Source: Desmospora profundinema
GTDB lineage: Bacteria; Bacillota; Bacilli; Thermoactinomycetales; DSM-45169
Direction of reading: 5' to 3'
Length of the DNA: 64,000 nt
Assembly (NCBI RefSeq): GCF_031454155.1
Contig: NZ_JAVDQG010000003.1
Span: forward strand, 372,001 to 436,000
In this document: one piece after another, positions 33,645 through 41,851 of the stretch
How positions within the stretch are numbered: position 1 is the first letter of the stretch
Layout: the number at the start of each line of letters is the position of its first letter
The notes under the pieces: model-generated
What the model was told of the DNA's origin: nothing
The model's database searches: none
The model's input: the letters and a program-made list of their open reading frames with translations, nothing else
Translations under genes and position numbers: made by a program

Positions 33645-34088
33645 ATGGATGTATTTTTCATGCTGTTAGTCATTGTGGGCTTAGGCATCCTGTCCAAGAA
33701 TGCAACGGTCTGGATTGCAGGTCTTGGATTGTTGGCCCTCCGTATGTGGCCGAGTGATCAGCCGCTGGTATGGACGGATCAGTATGGACTCAAAATCGGG
33801 GTGATCATTTTAACCATGGGTGTCCTTTCTCCCATCGCTTTGGGGAAAATCCCGTGGTCTTACCTGGTGGATACCATGAAAAGCGTATCTGGACTGATTG
33901 CAGTGGCCGTCGGTATTTTTGTAGCTTATCTGGGGGGGAGGGGGGTTGGGCTGTTGACGGCTCAGCCCACTATTGTAACCGGATTGTTGATCGGCACCAT
34001 TGTCGGTGTGGCTCTCTTCCGCGGTGTGCCGGTGGGTCCGTTGATCGCAGCGGGGATCCTGTCTTTATTTGTCCAATGGTTGAAATGA
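33645..34088 (+). CDS. DUF441 family membrane protein (YtwI/YeaL-like)
   Basis: Small polytopic membrane protein of 147 residues (148 if the preceding ATG at 33642 is used). Four to five hydrophobic helices are seen, and the C-terminal pattern RGVGLLTAQPTIVTGLLIGTIVGVA, shown here as the family's QP-x-(5)-GLIIGTI-like motif, with PVGPLIAAGI is that of DUF441. Function is not known in any member. The ribosome-binding site is weak (GAGTGAGCG). It converges on the enolase-superfamily gene with only nine bases between the stops and no terminator. Confidence 0.8.
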   Translation: MDVFFMLLVIVGLGILSKNATVWIAGLGLLALRMWPSDQPLVWTDQYGLKIGVIILTMGVLSPIALGKIPWSYLVDTMKSVSGLIAVAVGIFVAYLGGRGVGLLTAQPTIVTGLLIGTIVGVALFRGVPVGPLIAAGILSLFVQWLK

Positions 34089-34097
34089 ATCGTTTTT

Positions 34098-35219
34098 TCA
34101 CGAATAAGCGGATCCATCCCACCGGTATCTCTCCACTTTTTCCAAGTCCCATTCCGCCCCGATCCCCGGGCCCCGGGGAAGTGGGACGGCTCCGGCGACG
34201 GGTTGGATCGAGAGCAGGGAGGAAAAGGGGTTTTCCATCGCATCCCACTCAATCGCTTCAATCGATTCGTTTTTCATCTTGCTCCAGGGTGACAGGCACC
34301 CCTGCAGCAACAGGGAGTACCAGCGGGAGAGGATTCCGTCATAGGTGTGGGGAGAAGCTTGCAAACCGTGGCAGCGTATCATTTGCAAGGTGTCGCGCAT
34401 GGCATCCACTCCCCCGACGTGGAGAACATCCGGTTGAAGAATATCGAAGGCTCCTTCCCTGAGTGCGGGTAAAAATCGGCGGGGCTCCTGTAGGTTTTCC
34501 CCGCCGGCGATCGGGATGGTGCAGCGGGTGCGCAGCAGCTGATAATCCCGGATTTGATCCAGGGGGAGGGGTTCCTCAAACCACAGCCACTGGTCCCATC
34601 TCATGAATATCCGGTTCCAGCGGAGGGCCGTCGCCACATCATAACTTTGGTTGGCATCAACCGCCACCTCCACTTCAGTTCCATCCAAACCCTTGAGCAA
34701 GGAGGTCACATGGTGGTGATCCTCTTTCCAGGGGCGGCCGCCCACTTTGATTTTCACCTGCTGAAATCCCTGTGATACCGCCTGTTCCACCATGGTAAGG
34801 GATCGTCGGATCCAATCGGGCCGGTCCGTATAGGATTGGAAGGAGGCGTACACGGGAACGGATGGTCTCCTGGCTCCCCCCCACAAATCACAGACGGATA
34901 CCTGTGCATGATGGGCCAGGATTTCAGTCAAGGCCATGCTGATCCCCGCTGCCGCCTGCGGGTTCCACTTTTTGATGTTCGCGACCAGTTGTGAACGGTT
35001 GGTGACGGGTTTACCAACTAGAAAAGGGATGATTCGTCCACGAAACTCCTTTTCCACTGCCGGCAGCCAGCCTGTACACTCTCCCCATCCTTCCAGCCCT
35101 GAACGGGTCCGGATCCGGAATAGGAACACGGTCCGGTACTTTTTATATCCGTTGGCGTCCCCATAAGGTTCTTGCAATCGGTGAAACAGAGGAAACGTAT
35201 CCACTTCTGCAATGATCAT
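34098..35219 (-). CDS. enolase-superfamily (mandelate racemase/muconate lactonizing) enzyme
   Basis: TIM-barrel enzyme of 373 residues that would abstract an alpha proton from a carboxylate with Mg2+. The capping domain at the N-terminus (VFLFRIRTRSGLEGWGECTG) is followed by the barrel with KIKVGG (Lys-x-Lys base), the metal ligands VDANQSYDV (Asp), FEEPLPLD (Glu) and GGENL (Glu), and a late SPHTYDG His. The combination is that of the mandelate racemase/MLE group; specificity could be a sugar acid dehydratase, dipeptide epimerase or other. It lacks genome context from a menaquinone cluster, so MenC is not supported. Confidence 0.8.
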   Translation of the reverse strand: MIIAEVDTFPLFHRLQEPYGDANGYKKYRTVFLFRIRTRSGLEGWGECTGWLPAVEKEFRGRIIPFLVGKPVTNRSQLVANIKKWNPQAAAGISMALTEILAHHAQVSVCDLWGGARRPSVPVYASFQSYTDRPDWIRRSLTMVEQAVSQGFQQVKIKVGGRPWKEDHHHVTSLLKGLDGTEVEVAVDANQSYDVATALRWNRIFMRWDQWLWFEEPLPLDQIRDYQLLRTRCTIPIAGGENLQEPRRFLPALREGAFDILQPDVLHVGGVDAMRDTLQMIRCHGLQASPHTYDGILSRWYSLLLQGCLSPWSKMKNESIEAIEWDAMENPFSSLLSIQPVAGAVPLPRGPGIGAEWDLEKVERYRWDGSAYS

Positions 35220-35449
35220 CTCATCTTCTCCCCGGCCATTGACGTCATTTTTTACTATCCCTTCGGGAGGTTTTCTTTATGATCCATAAAAACAGAAGAA
35301 GATCGGATCGTCTATTTTGCCGGTCCTCGAATAAATCGAAAGTCTTTGTTTCACTCTACAATAGAAATAGTCGCGGAAGGCACTCATGGTCATGACTGGG
35401 CATTCATTCGTTCGATCTGAAAAATCCCTCCAGAAGGAAGTGAGCACGA

Positions 35450-35617
35450 ATGAACCATAATCATATAATCGGCTATGCCACATTGGCGTTGAAAAATTTG
35501 GGGTATTCCAGGGATGAGATATGGAAGGTGGTCCACGAGATGCACGGTTTGTTTGATTTTCAATCGGAAGAAGATGCAGCAAAACAAGCAGAAACCTTTT
35601 TGAAGGATGATAACTGA
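35450..35617 (+). CDS. small cytosolic protein, 55 residues
   Basis: ORF of 56 codons starting with ATG after AGAAGGAAGTGAG. The product has good coding character and a likely three-helix form: IIGYATLALKNLGYSRDEIW then VVHEMHGLFDF and a Glu/Ala-rich end. The pattern GYA-LALKNLGYS-(D/E)-EI resembles short uncharacterised Bacillales proteins. No known function. It stands alone between a divergent enzyme gene and a bidirectional terminator. Confidence 0.6.
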   Translation: MNHNHIIGYATLALKNLGYSRDEIWKVVHEMHGLFDFQSEEDAAKQAETFLKDDN

Positions 35618-35708
35618 ACGTGGATGAGGCGATTTCTGACTGTGGATGGCCGGGAATGAGGAGTGGGATAGGATTTCACGGGGCAACATCCAAGTCCCTG
35701 TTAATATA

Positions 35709-35755
35709 AAAAGAAGGAATCCTCCTTTGTAATCAAGGTTGGGATTCCTTTTCTT
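35709..35755. terminator. bidirectional terminator between two small genes
   Basis: AAGGAATCC and GGATTCCTT form the stem. T-rich tails exist on both strands (TTTTCTTT on plus, TTCTTTTT on minus). Confidence 0.75.
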
Positions 35756-35785
35756 TATGATTGTCGGGGTACTGCATCGGACACT

Positions 35786-35938
35786 TCATTTTTTATCCCA
35801 AACGACGATAAACAGGGTGGCAATCGGTCCCATAAACAACGAGAGCAAAAACCAGTTTCGCCCACTCCGGTTTTTCCCTTGGGCAAGGCCGGCGTTGATC
35901 AGGGCAAGCGTTCCCCAACCGACATAAAAGTGATCCAT
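35786..35938 (-). CDS. small membrane protein, 50 residues
   Basis: Minus-strand ORF of 51 codons. The peptide reads as two short hydrophobic helices, FYVGWGTLALINAGLAQGKN and WFLLSLFMGPIATLFIVVW, joined by RSGRN and ended by DKK. The loop N-R-S-G-x-N-WFLLSL is typical of small uncharacterised membrane proteins of Bacillales. AAGGAG lies about 11 bases from the ATG, a slightly long spacing. It is followed by a terminator. Function unknown. Confidence 0.6.
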   Translation of the reverse strand: MDHFYVGWGTLALINAGLAQGKNRSGRNWFLLSLFMGPIATLFIVVWDKK

Positions 35939-36151
35939 TTGATGTGAGGCTCCTTCTTACAGTGATAGGGTACTCTATCATTACGTGTGAAGGAGAAATC
36001 GGTTCCCTGAATACCGTGTTTTTATTTTGTTTGTTAAGAGGGTAGTGCCGAATAAGAATTTTACTTATATTTATATAAATAGTATTAAATAGAATCAGAT
36101 GAGCAGGAAAGATGAGACGCTGATGTGGTTCCTTTTTTGTATGGACACTAT

Positions 36152-36179
36152 TTGGACTAGTTGTATAGACGACTATACT
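36152..36179 (+). promoter_or_regulatory. promoter with NagR/YvoA-like operator in front of the PTS gene
   Basis: TTGGAC and TATACT with a 16-base spacer. Inside it, AGTTGTATAGACGACT (36159-36174) is an imperfect palindrome resembling the dre sites of the GntR-family GlcNAc repressor NagR, whose core is GTCTAGAC or GTATAGAC. Confidence 0.55.
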
Positions 36180-36273
36180 TTTAAGTGCTAGTATGTAGGA
36201 AATCATGCTGTATGAACATATGGCCAGAAAAAGTAAGTAACGACTCATCTTTTAAGACAAAGGAGTGAGACAA

Positions 36274-37680
36274 ATGCTTCATTTCTTTCAGAGAATTGGC
36301 AAGTCTCTGATGTTGCCAATCGCGGTGTTACCTGTGGCGGCTCTGCTGTTGCGTCTGGGACAGGATGATCTGTTGGGAATTGCTTTTATCGCCAGTGCTG
36401 GAGATGGCATTTTTAAAAACCTGCCCTTGATCTTTGCAATCGGCTTGGCCATCGGTTTCTCCAGGGACGGGAGCGGAACAGCCGCTCTCGCCGGCGTCGT
36501 CGGCTACCTGGTGTTGAGCCATTCGACGGCGGCGATTGACGAGGGAATCAATATGGGGGTGTTAGGAGGGATTGTGACCGGGATTATCGCCGGTACGCTC
36601 TATAATCGCTTTCATACCATTCAGTTGCCTGACTGGCTTGCTTTTTTCGGAGGAAGACGGTTTGTCCCAATCGTGACCGCCACTGTCATGGTGATCCTGG
36701 GCGGCATCTTTGGCTTGGTTTGGCCGCCGATTCAGGATGCGATCAACGCTCTGGGTGAATGGATCATCAATGCTGGTGCTTTGGGGGTAGGGGTATACGG
36801 ATTCTTAAACCGTCTGCTCATCCCCGTAGGTTTACATCACGTCATAAACAGCCTCGTTTGGTTTGTTTTCGGCAGCTTTAACGGTGCAGAAGGGGATTTG
36901 AACCGATTTTTCGCCGGTGATCCTTCTGCCGGCATATTCATGGCCGGGTTTTTTCCCATCATGATGTTCGGGTTGCCCGGCGCCGCTCTCGCCATGATAT
37001 TAGCAGCGCGAAAGGAACGGAGAAAAGCGGTGGCCGGACTCCTGTTCAGTTTTGCCTTTACTTCGTTCCTGACGGGGATTACGGAACCGATTGAGTTTGC
37101 TTTTATGTTCCTCTCGCCGCTCCTGTATGGAATCCACGCGCTGCTGACCGCCAGTTCCTTCGTGGTAACCTATCTGTTGGATATTCACCACGGGTTCGGT
37201 TTTTCAGCGGGTGCCATCGACTTTTTCCTCAATCTAGGTTTATCTCAAAGGCCATGGCTGCTTTTGGGGATCGGCTTGGTCTACGGTGTCGTTTATTTTC
37301 TCGTCTTCTATGGATTGATCCGGGCCTTGGATTTAAAGACACCCGGACGGGATGACGAAGAGGCGGATGTTCCCGTCTCCGAACCGAGCGACCAAGCAGA
37401 AGATCGGCGTGCTGTTCTTTTCCTGGAAGATTTGGGGGGGCGGGAAAACGTTGTTTCCGTGGACCATTGTGCCACCCGCCTCCGTTTACACCTCCAACAT
37501 TTATCCGAGGTGGATGAAGCGGCTTTAAAAAAGCACGGGGCAAGGGGTGTGATCCGTACCGGTGCCTCCCATCTGCAGGTGGTTGTAGGAACGGATGTGG
37601 AGTTTGTGGCAGACGCGATGAGGGAACATCTGGCGATCAAGGAAGGCGAACCGGGAAAGGGAGAAGAAGAGAGAAATTAA
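36274..37680 (+). CDS. PTS EIICB, N-acetylglucosamine type
   Basis: Membrane permease of the glucose/GlcNAc superfamily, 468 residues. The EIIC domain (1 to about 360) starts with QRIGKSLMLPIAVLPVAALL and carries VGLHHVINSLVWF, ITEPIEFAFMFLSPLLYGIH and HHGFGFSAGAIDF, which favour the GlcNAc branch. The EIIB domain (about 390-455) has the phosphorylated Cys in VDHCATRLRL. There is no EIIA domain; the EIIA-Glc at 43.5 kb could supply phosphate. The start follows AAAGGAG. A GH18 chitinase-like gene lies 1.2 kb downstream of its stop, consistent with use of chitin-derived sugars. Confidence 0.85.
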   Translation: MLHFFQRIGKSLMLPIAVLPVAALLLRLGQDDLLGIAFIASAGDGIFKNLPLIFAIGLAIGFSRDGSGTAALAGVVGYLVLSHSTAAIDEGINMGVLGGIVTGIIAGTLYNRFHTIQLPDWLAFFGGRRFVPIVTATVMVILGGIFGLVWPPIQDAINALGEWIINAGALGVGVYGFLNRLLIPVGLHHVINSLVWFVFGSFNGAEGDLNRFFAGDPSAGIFMAGFFPIMMFGLPGAALAMILAARKERRKAVAGLLFSFAFTSFLTGITEPIEFAFMFLSPLLYGIHALLTASSFVVTYLLDIHHGFGFSAGAIDFFLNLGLSQRPWLLLGIGLVYGVVYFLVFYGLIRALDLKTPGRDDEEADVPVSEPSDQAEDRRAVLFLEDLGGRENVVSVDHCATRLRLHLQHLSEVDEAALKKHGARGVIRTGASHLQVVVGTDVEFVADAMREHLAIKEGEPGKGEEERN

Positions 37681-37766
37681 CGTTTCCGTATTCTTATAAC
37701 CCATTTAAGCCGGATTGTTCGTGATTGTCCCAATTCCTAATGGAATGGTGTTGTTCAATCAATCAA

Positions 37767-37804
37767 AAACCCGCTCCCCATCAGAGGTTGCGGGCTCTTT
37801 TTTG
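37767..37804. terminator. bidirectional terminator after the PTS gene
   Basis: CCCGC/GCGGG stem with flanking AAAAA and TTTTTT. It serves the PTS gene on plus and the Gln-rich gene on minus. Confidence 0.7.
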
Positions 37805-37839
37805 TGATGATTCGATGGAAGTGTTCCTCCGGGTTTCCC

Positions 37840-38205
37840 TTATTGAATGGGCCGGTTCGGTTGGGATTGAAACGGTTGCTGCGGTGTCCCTTGGTGAATA
37901 ACCGATTGGGCCGATACAGGATTGTAACCCGTTTGAGCGTGTCGTTGAACCCATTCCGTGGTGCCTCCAAGCGGTGCCCCCATCTGTTGGGTCGGGGATT
38001 GGAAAGGCTGTTGCTGAACACCCGTTTGAAATGGTTGTGTTTGTTGTTGATATGTTTGAGATACACGGTTCACTTCCTGACTGATTTGGGAGCACATTTG
38101 AGACATTTGATGAAGTTTCTGCACGTTGGCTTGTTCCAATTGTGCCAGTTGTTCAGACATGGAACGAAGTTGTTGCAGTTGATTTTGAATGTGTTGGTGC
38201 ATCAT
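37840..38205 (-). CDS. Gln-rich coiled-coil protein of unknown function
   Basis: Protein of 121 residues with no signal peptide or membrane segment. The first ~55 residues form a helical, coiled-coil-like stretch (IQNQLQQLRSMSEQLAQLEQ then MSQMCSQISQEVNRV). The remainder is low-complexity with repeated Q-Q-P-F-Q-(S/T) units (QPFQTG, QPFQSPTQ, QPFQSQP). AAGGAGG precedes the ATG by six bases. Such proteins in spore formers are often coat or exosporium components, but nothing here proves it. Confidence 0.65.
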   Translation of the reverse strand: MMHQHIQNQLQQLRSMSEQLAQLEQANVQKLHQMSQMCSQISQEVNRVSQTYQQQTQPFQTGVQQQPFQSPTQQMGAPLGGTTEWVQRHAQTGYNPVSAQSVIHQGTPQQPFQSQPNRPIQ

Positions 38206-38366
38206 TTATTTCCTCCTTTTTTTGTATTCACTTACTACTTTTGCGGTATTCATCCAACGATATTCGTGGGAAAAATATCCGATTAAAAGGATCGTTCGTT
38301 TTTGTATCCGCCATTTTGGGTACAACTACACAAAGGAAATTTATTCCCGAAATCGAGGTGAATCCC

Positions 38367-38663
38367 ATGCCCCTGATGGAAATCAGTATCGTTCCAGTAG
38401 GTGGGCACACGCCCAGTTTCAGCGAGACAGTAAAAGAGGCTTGTCGTGTTGTCGAAGAGAAAGGACTTTCTTTTCAGATCACCCCGACGGCCACTGTTGT
38501 CGAAGGAGATCTTGACAGCCTGATGTCGGCGGCCTCCGATATCCATCGTGCGTCCCTGCAAAACGGAATTCAAAGGGTGGTAACCCAGATTACGATTGAT
38601 GACCGGCAGGACGAGCCAATGGACCTGGAATCCCAGGTGTCTAAGGTGAACGGTGGGCGGTAA
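38367..38663 (+). CDS. thiamine-binding protein of the MTH1187/YqgV family
   Basis: Small cytosolic ferredoxin-fold protein of 98 residues. The start MPLMEISIVPVG, then TPSFSETVKEACRVVEEKG and a QITPTATVVEGDLDSLM stretch are typical of the DUF77 family, whose YkoF/YqgV members bind thiamine or hydroxymethylpyrimidine. The ATG is chosen because GAGGTG lies six bases upstream; longer frames run through an AT-rich leader. No thiamine riboswitch or transporter gene is next to it, and a bidirectional terminator closes it. Confidence 0.8.
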   Translation: MPLMEISIVPVGGHTPSFSETVKEACRVVEEKGLSFQITPTATVVEGDLDSLMSAASDIHRASLQNGIQRVVTQITIDDRQDEPMDLESQVSKVNGGR

Positions 38664-38724
38664 TCCACTTGCCATCGATTGACTGGTGACTGATGTTGGT
38701 GAGGCTTAAGTAGATAGGATGCAG

Positions 38725-38754
38725 AAAAAACCTTTGGGACACCAAAGGTTTTTT
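38725..38754. terminator. bidirectional terminator
   Basis: AAAAAACCTTTGG/CCAAAGGTTTTTT with a four-base loop. Confidence 0.85.
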
Positions 38755-38924
38755 GCTTGACGGCTTTGGATTGAGGAATTCCAGCGAATTTTTGTTGCTC
38801 TTTATCTATTTATAAAATTATTTTAAAAATGATTAGAATCGCAACCAATTATCCATATATTTCGTTATACTTTGTGAAAGTATATGGTTCCAATCGGCTT
38901 TTTTTATTTTTAAAAGGAGGAATG

Positions 38925-39902
38925 ATGTTGAAAAAAATTTCTTTATTAGTCTGTTTGTTGTTGGTGTTGGTTGCTGTACCGGTTCAGGCCGATCCTCTGG
39001 ATAGGGGAGAGACGGTAGGTTCCCAATATGATGGAGAAAACCTGTTCGTAGGTTATTATGAATCATGGTCCGAGCCGGTGGTGAGCGATCCGGAGGAAGC
39101 ACCTTTGGCCAATTTACCTTCCAGTCACAATGTTGTCATGCTTGCGTTTGTCAAGCCGGATATCCAATACCGCGGGAATCACGATCTTGGGGGAACCGGG
39201 TTGCAGTTCTCTTATGATGGAAAAACCCTGGCGGAAGCGATCCAATTGTTGAAGCAACGAAACCCTGAAACAAAAGTCATCGCATCCGTGGGTGGATTAA
39301 ATTACACCAATTGGGAAAATATTAATTATTCGGATATGAAGCGTTTTGTGGATGATTTTGACCTGGACGGGATCGACTTAGATTATGAACCGTCGACAGG
39401 TTTTGAATGTACGCAAACGAACGGCACGGTTTCCTGCCGGTCGGATCAAGAGTATATTTCCTTGATTGACCGTGTCCGGGATACGTTTCCGCAGGAACAA
39501 TATCTATTAGCTGTAACCCCGTGGGGAGTGGGAGCTTTTGGGGAAGGGGAATGGGTGGATGACTTTACATTTGAATCCTCCGGGTCTCTGATTAATCCGA
39601 TGAAACAGAGGGGAGATAAAATCGATCTAATCAATCCCATGGGTTACAACAGCGGGAAGGATTTCGACCCGAAGCGGGCGGCTGATGCTTTCAAACATTA
39701 TTACAAGGGCCCGGTGGCCATGGGTGCCATGGTTCCTCCCGAAGATTGGGGCGGACATGAGTGGACACCGCAAAAAACCCGGGAAGTAGCTCAATACATG
39801 TCGGACAATCGCTATGGGGGCATGATGCTATGGAGTCTCCAGCGGGACCGGAACAAAGCGTTGACCAATGCCATCGTCGAAGGATTGGGCTTGGATCGGT
39901 AA
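38925..39902 (+). CDS. secreted GH18 glycosidase (chitinase or endoglucosaminidase-like)
   Basis: Exported glycoside hydrolase of 325 residues. The signal peptide is MLKKISLLVCLLLVLVAV ending near QA (22). The barrel shows VIASVGG (strand 3, 118-124), the catalytic DGIDLDYEP with Glu155 as acid, and YNSG/MLWSLQRD in later strands. The short (alpha/beta)8 core without chitin-binding or insertion domains resembles compact bacterial GH18 enzymes. AAGGAGG precedes two adjacent ATGs; 38925 has the better spacing. It probably supplies GlcNAc or oligosaccharides to the nearby PTS. Confidence 0.85.
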   Translation: MLKKISLLVCLLLVLVAVPVQADPLDRGETVGSQYDGENLFVGYYESWSEPVVSDPEEAPLANLPSSHNVVMLAFVKPDIQYRGNHDLGGTGLQFSYDGKTLAEAIQLLKQRNPETKVIASVGGLNYTNWENINYSDMKRFVDDFDLDGIDLDYEPSTGFECTQTNGTVSCRSDQEYISLIDRVRDTFPQEQYLLAVTPWGVGAFGEGEWVDDFTFESSGSLINPMKQRGDKIDLINPMGYNSGKDFDPKRAADAFKHYYKGPVAMGAMVPPEDWGGHEWTPQKTREVAQYMSDNRYGGMMLWSLQRDRNKALTNAIVEGLGLDR

Positions 39903-39940
39903 CCGGGTCCCGGTGATGCGGTTCGTGCAACAATCGATGA

Positions 39941-39985
39941 AAAAAGCCGGTACGTTCAAATAGGGGGTGAACGTACCGGCTTTTT
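39941..39985 (+). terminator. terminator of the GH18 gene
   Basis: An 18-bp stem AAAAAGCCGGTACGTTCA/TGAACGTACCGGCTTTTT around a nine-base loop. The bases from here to 40430 (about 450) are increasingly AT-rich and show no gene. Confidence 0.9.
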
Positions 39986-40432
39986 GGAATGGGTTATTCA
40001 TGGGTAGGGGATTCTGGAGTTCACCAGTTTCCCAATCATCCGAATCGAGTTGTCGTCATAAGTCAGATCAGGTGTTTGGGCCGGGATGGGATGATTCCAC
40101 AACCGGTCGGGCTTGGCTAACGGGAATAAGGAGTGGTTTAGCTACATCTATTGTGGTCTTGCTTTCTGTGAACAATTGTTCCTCATATTAGTCTTAAAAA
40201 TAAAAATAGAATGAAAGCGAGAATTCTCCCATTTTCCTTATGTCGTGGACATCAACAGTCAATCTCAAGTATATTCCCTTCGGCAGTCTCTGCACTCGCT
40301 CTTTCATAGTACACCGTTTAGCTGTATAATAATTAAGATAATCCAGACTTACTCAGGGGACATAGCAATGAGAGAAAGATGGCTTCAAGAGAACAGCGAA
40401 AATATAACACTCCCTTAAAAGGAGGTATTAAT

Positions 40433-41350
40433 ATGTTCAAGTTTATCAAAGAAACATTATTCAGTACAAAAACTCAAACTGAAAAGCATTCATCTCTAGA
40501 AGTGGATACAACCAAAACAGATATTCAAGCTTCAACTAGTTCCCCTTCTGAATCCATCCCATTTAGCTCTCCAATAATTTCAGAGCCTACTAAAAGAGGT
40601 TTTGATAATGTTTTCAGACTGGAAAAAGATGATGAAAATGTACTAAGGATTAACCAACATCAACCAAAGGGGTGCCCGAGAAAAGTTGCTGAGTTTCTTC
40701 CCATTGTGGGAATGACAAAAGAAAATAGAGATGTAGGTGCTAAGAAGTTTATCTTAGGGGAAAATCGTAAGCTTGAGCTAAGAAAACAACCAGATAATCC
40801 ATATGATAAGAATGCAATTCGAGTTTATGGACATTGTACATACAAAGATGAAAAGCTCACAATAATGCTTGGTTATGTACCAAGAGAAGAAGCTAAAAAG
40901 CTAGTAAAGTTTGACGAACTAAAAGCTACAGTCAAAGTGATGTATTATCCAACTCAGAGTAAGAACATTGGTATCAGAATGGATGTTTGGACAAAAAGAA
41001 ATAAGACCAAAGCGACTCAAGAAAAGCCATACAAGAATATTGAAATACCTATTGACCAAGTAGACAGGAACCTCCTTGGAAAAGAACTTGAAAAAGATGG
41101 TTTTATTGATAATGCTATTGAGCTTTATGAGCTGAATATCAAAGAAGGATTTGAAGGTAACGGACCATATGATCGATTAGCGATAATTTATCGTAAGAGG
41201 GAGGAGTATGAGGAAGAGATAAGGGTACTAAAAAAGGGTATTGAAATTTTTAGTAAAATAGAAAAAACATCACCTAGAAGTGATGTCTCACCAAAACTAG
41301 ATAAATTCAAAGAGCGCTTGAACAAGGCTGAGAAATTTTTAAATAAGTAA
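40433..41350 (+). CDS. HIRAN-domain protein with TPR-like C-terminus (AT-rich)
   Basis: Protein of 305 residues. After a Ser/Thr-rich N-terminus, residues about 83-180 form a HIRAN domain: FLPIVGMTKEN, KLELRKQPDNPYDKNAIRVY and IMLGYVPREEAKKLV, a fold that binds DNA ends or damaged replication forks. The C-terminal ~90 residues look like two or three tetratricopeptide helix pairs (DNAIELYELNIKEG, YDRLAIIYRKREEYEEEIRV). The site AAAAGGAGGT precedes the ATG. Base composition is clearly more AT-rich than the neighbours, a sign of recent transfer. It stands alone 266 bases upstream of tRNA-Ala. Confidence 0.75.
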   Translation: MFKFIKETLFSTKTQTEKHSSLEVDTTKTDIQASTSSPSESIPFSSPIISEPTKRGFDNVFRLEKDDENVLRINQHQPKGCPRKVAEFLPIVGMTKENRDVGAKKFILGENRKLELRKQPDNPYDKNAIRVYGHCTYKDEKLTIMLGYVPREEAKKLVKFDELKATVKVMYYPTQSKNIGIRMDVWTKRNKTKATQEKPYKNIEIPIDQVDRNLLGKELEKDGFIDNAIELYELNIKEGFEGNGPYDRLAIIYRKREEYEEEIRVLKKGIEIFSKIEKTSPRSDVSPKLDKFKERLNKAEKFLNK

Positions 41351-41616
41351 AGGTGGCTTCATGAGGGTGAACTCATAAAAATAATTGGCTTTTTTTTGCT
41401 TGAGATAAACTCTCAGACGTAAATTTTCTTTGTTGAGGTGGGTAGTACTCCGTTTCGTTGCAAAATATGAGCTTAGTATGAGCATGGTCCTTTCCTAGAT
41501 GACTTGTAGTTTGTTGGCTTTGTGAGCTTGACAACTACTTAGTGAGAACTGTACGGTCAAATTCTTAGGATACACTTGTACAGTGTTCAAATGAAGGTTA
41601 AGCTTTGATATTCCAT
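41351..41616. other. 266-bp interval before tRNA-Ala
   Basis: No gene seen. It contains CGTTTCGTTGCAAAA at 41451-41465, which matches the inner part of the palindromic elements at 19.4 and 52.2 kb and may be a relic of one. Confidence 0.4.
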
Positions 41617-41692
41617 GGGGCCATAGCTCAGCTGGGAGAGCGCTACACTGGCAGTGTAGAGGTCAGGGGTTCAAATTCCCTTGGCTCCACCA
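41617..41692 (+). tRNA. tRNA-Ala (anticodon GGC)
   Basis: 76 bases with all arms: acceptor GGGGCCA/TGGCTCC, D arm AGCTCAGCTGGGAGAGC, anticodon loop CTGGCAG with GGC at the centre, T loop GGTTCAAAT, and an encoded 3' CCA. It reads GCC/GCU codons. A terminator follows at once. Confidence 0.95.
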
Positions 41693-41696
41693 ACCG

Positions 41697-41723
41697 AACC
41701 CTTGAAGAACCAAGGGTTTTTTT
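41697..41723 (+). terminator. terminator after tRNA-Ala
   Basis: AACCCTTG/CAAGGGTT stem followed by six T. Confidence 0.85.
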
Positions 41724-41851
41724 GTTGGTGATTTTTAGGCAAACCGTTTTCATGGAGAGCTTCTTTGGCATGCCCTGAGTAGGGGTGGAGTATAAATGGA
41801 TGAAAACACCAGCCTGAAGGATGTTGGTTCACGAGAAAGGCAGGAGCGTGG

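Noticed and set aside
34098-35219. o-Succinylbenzoate synthase (MenC)
   Set aside because: It is an enolase-superfamily enzyme with a KxK motif, but the late SPHTYDG His fits the mandelate racemase/MLE group better and no menaquinone genes are nearby.
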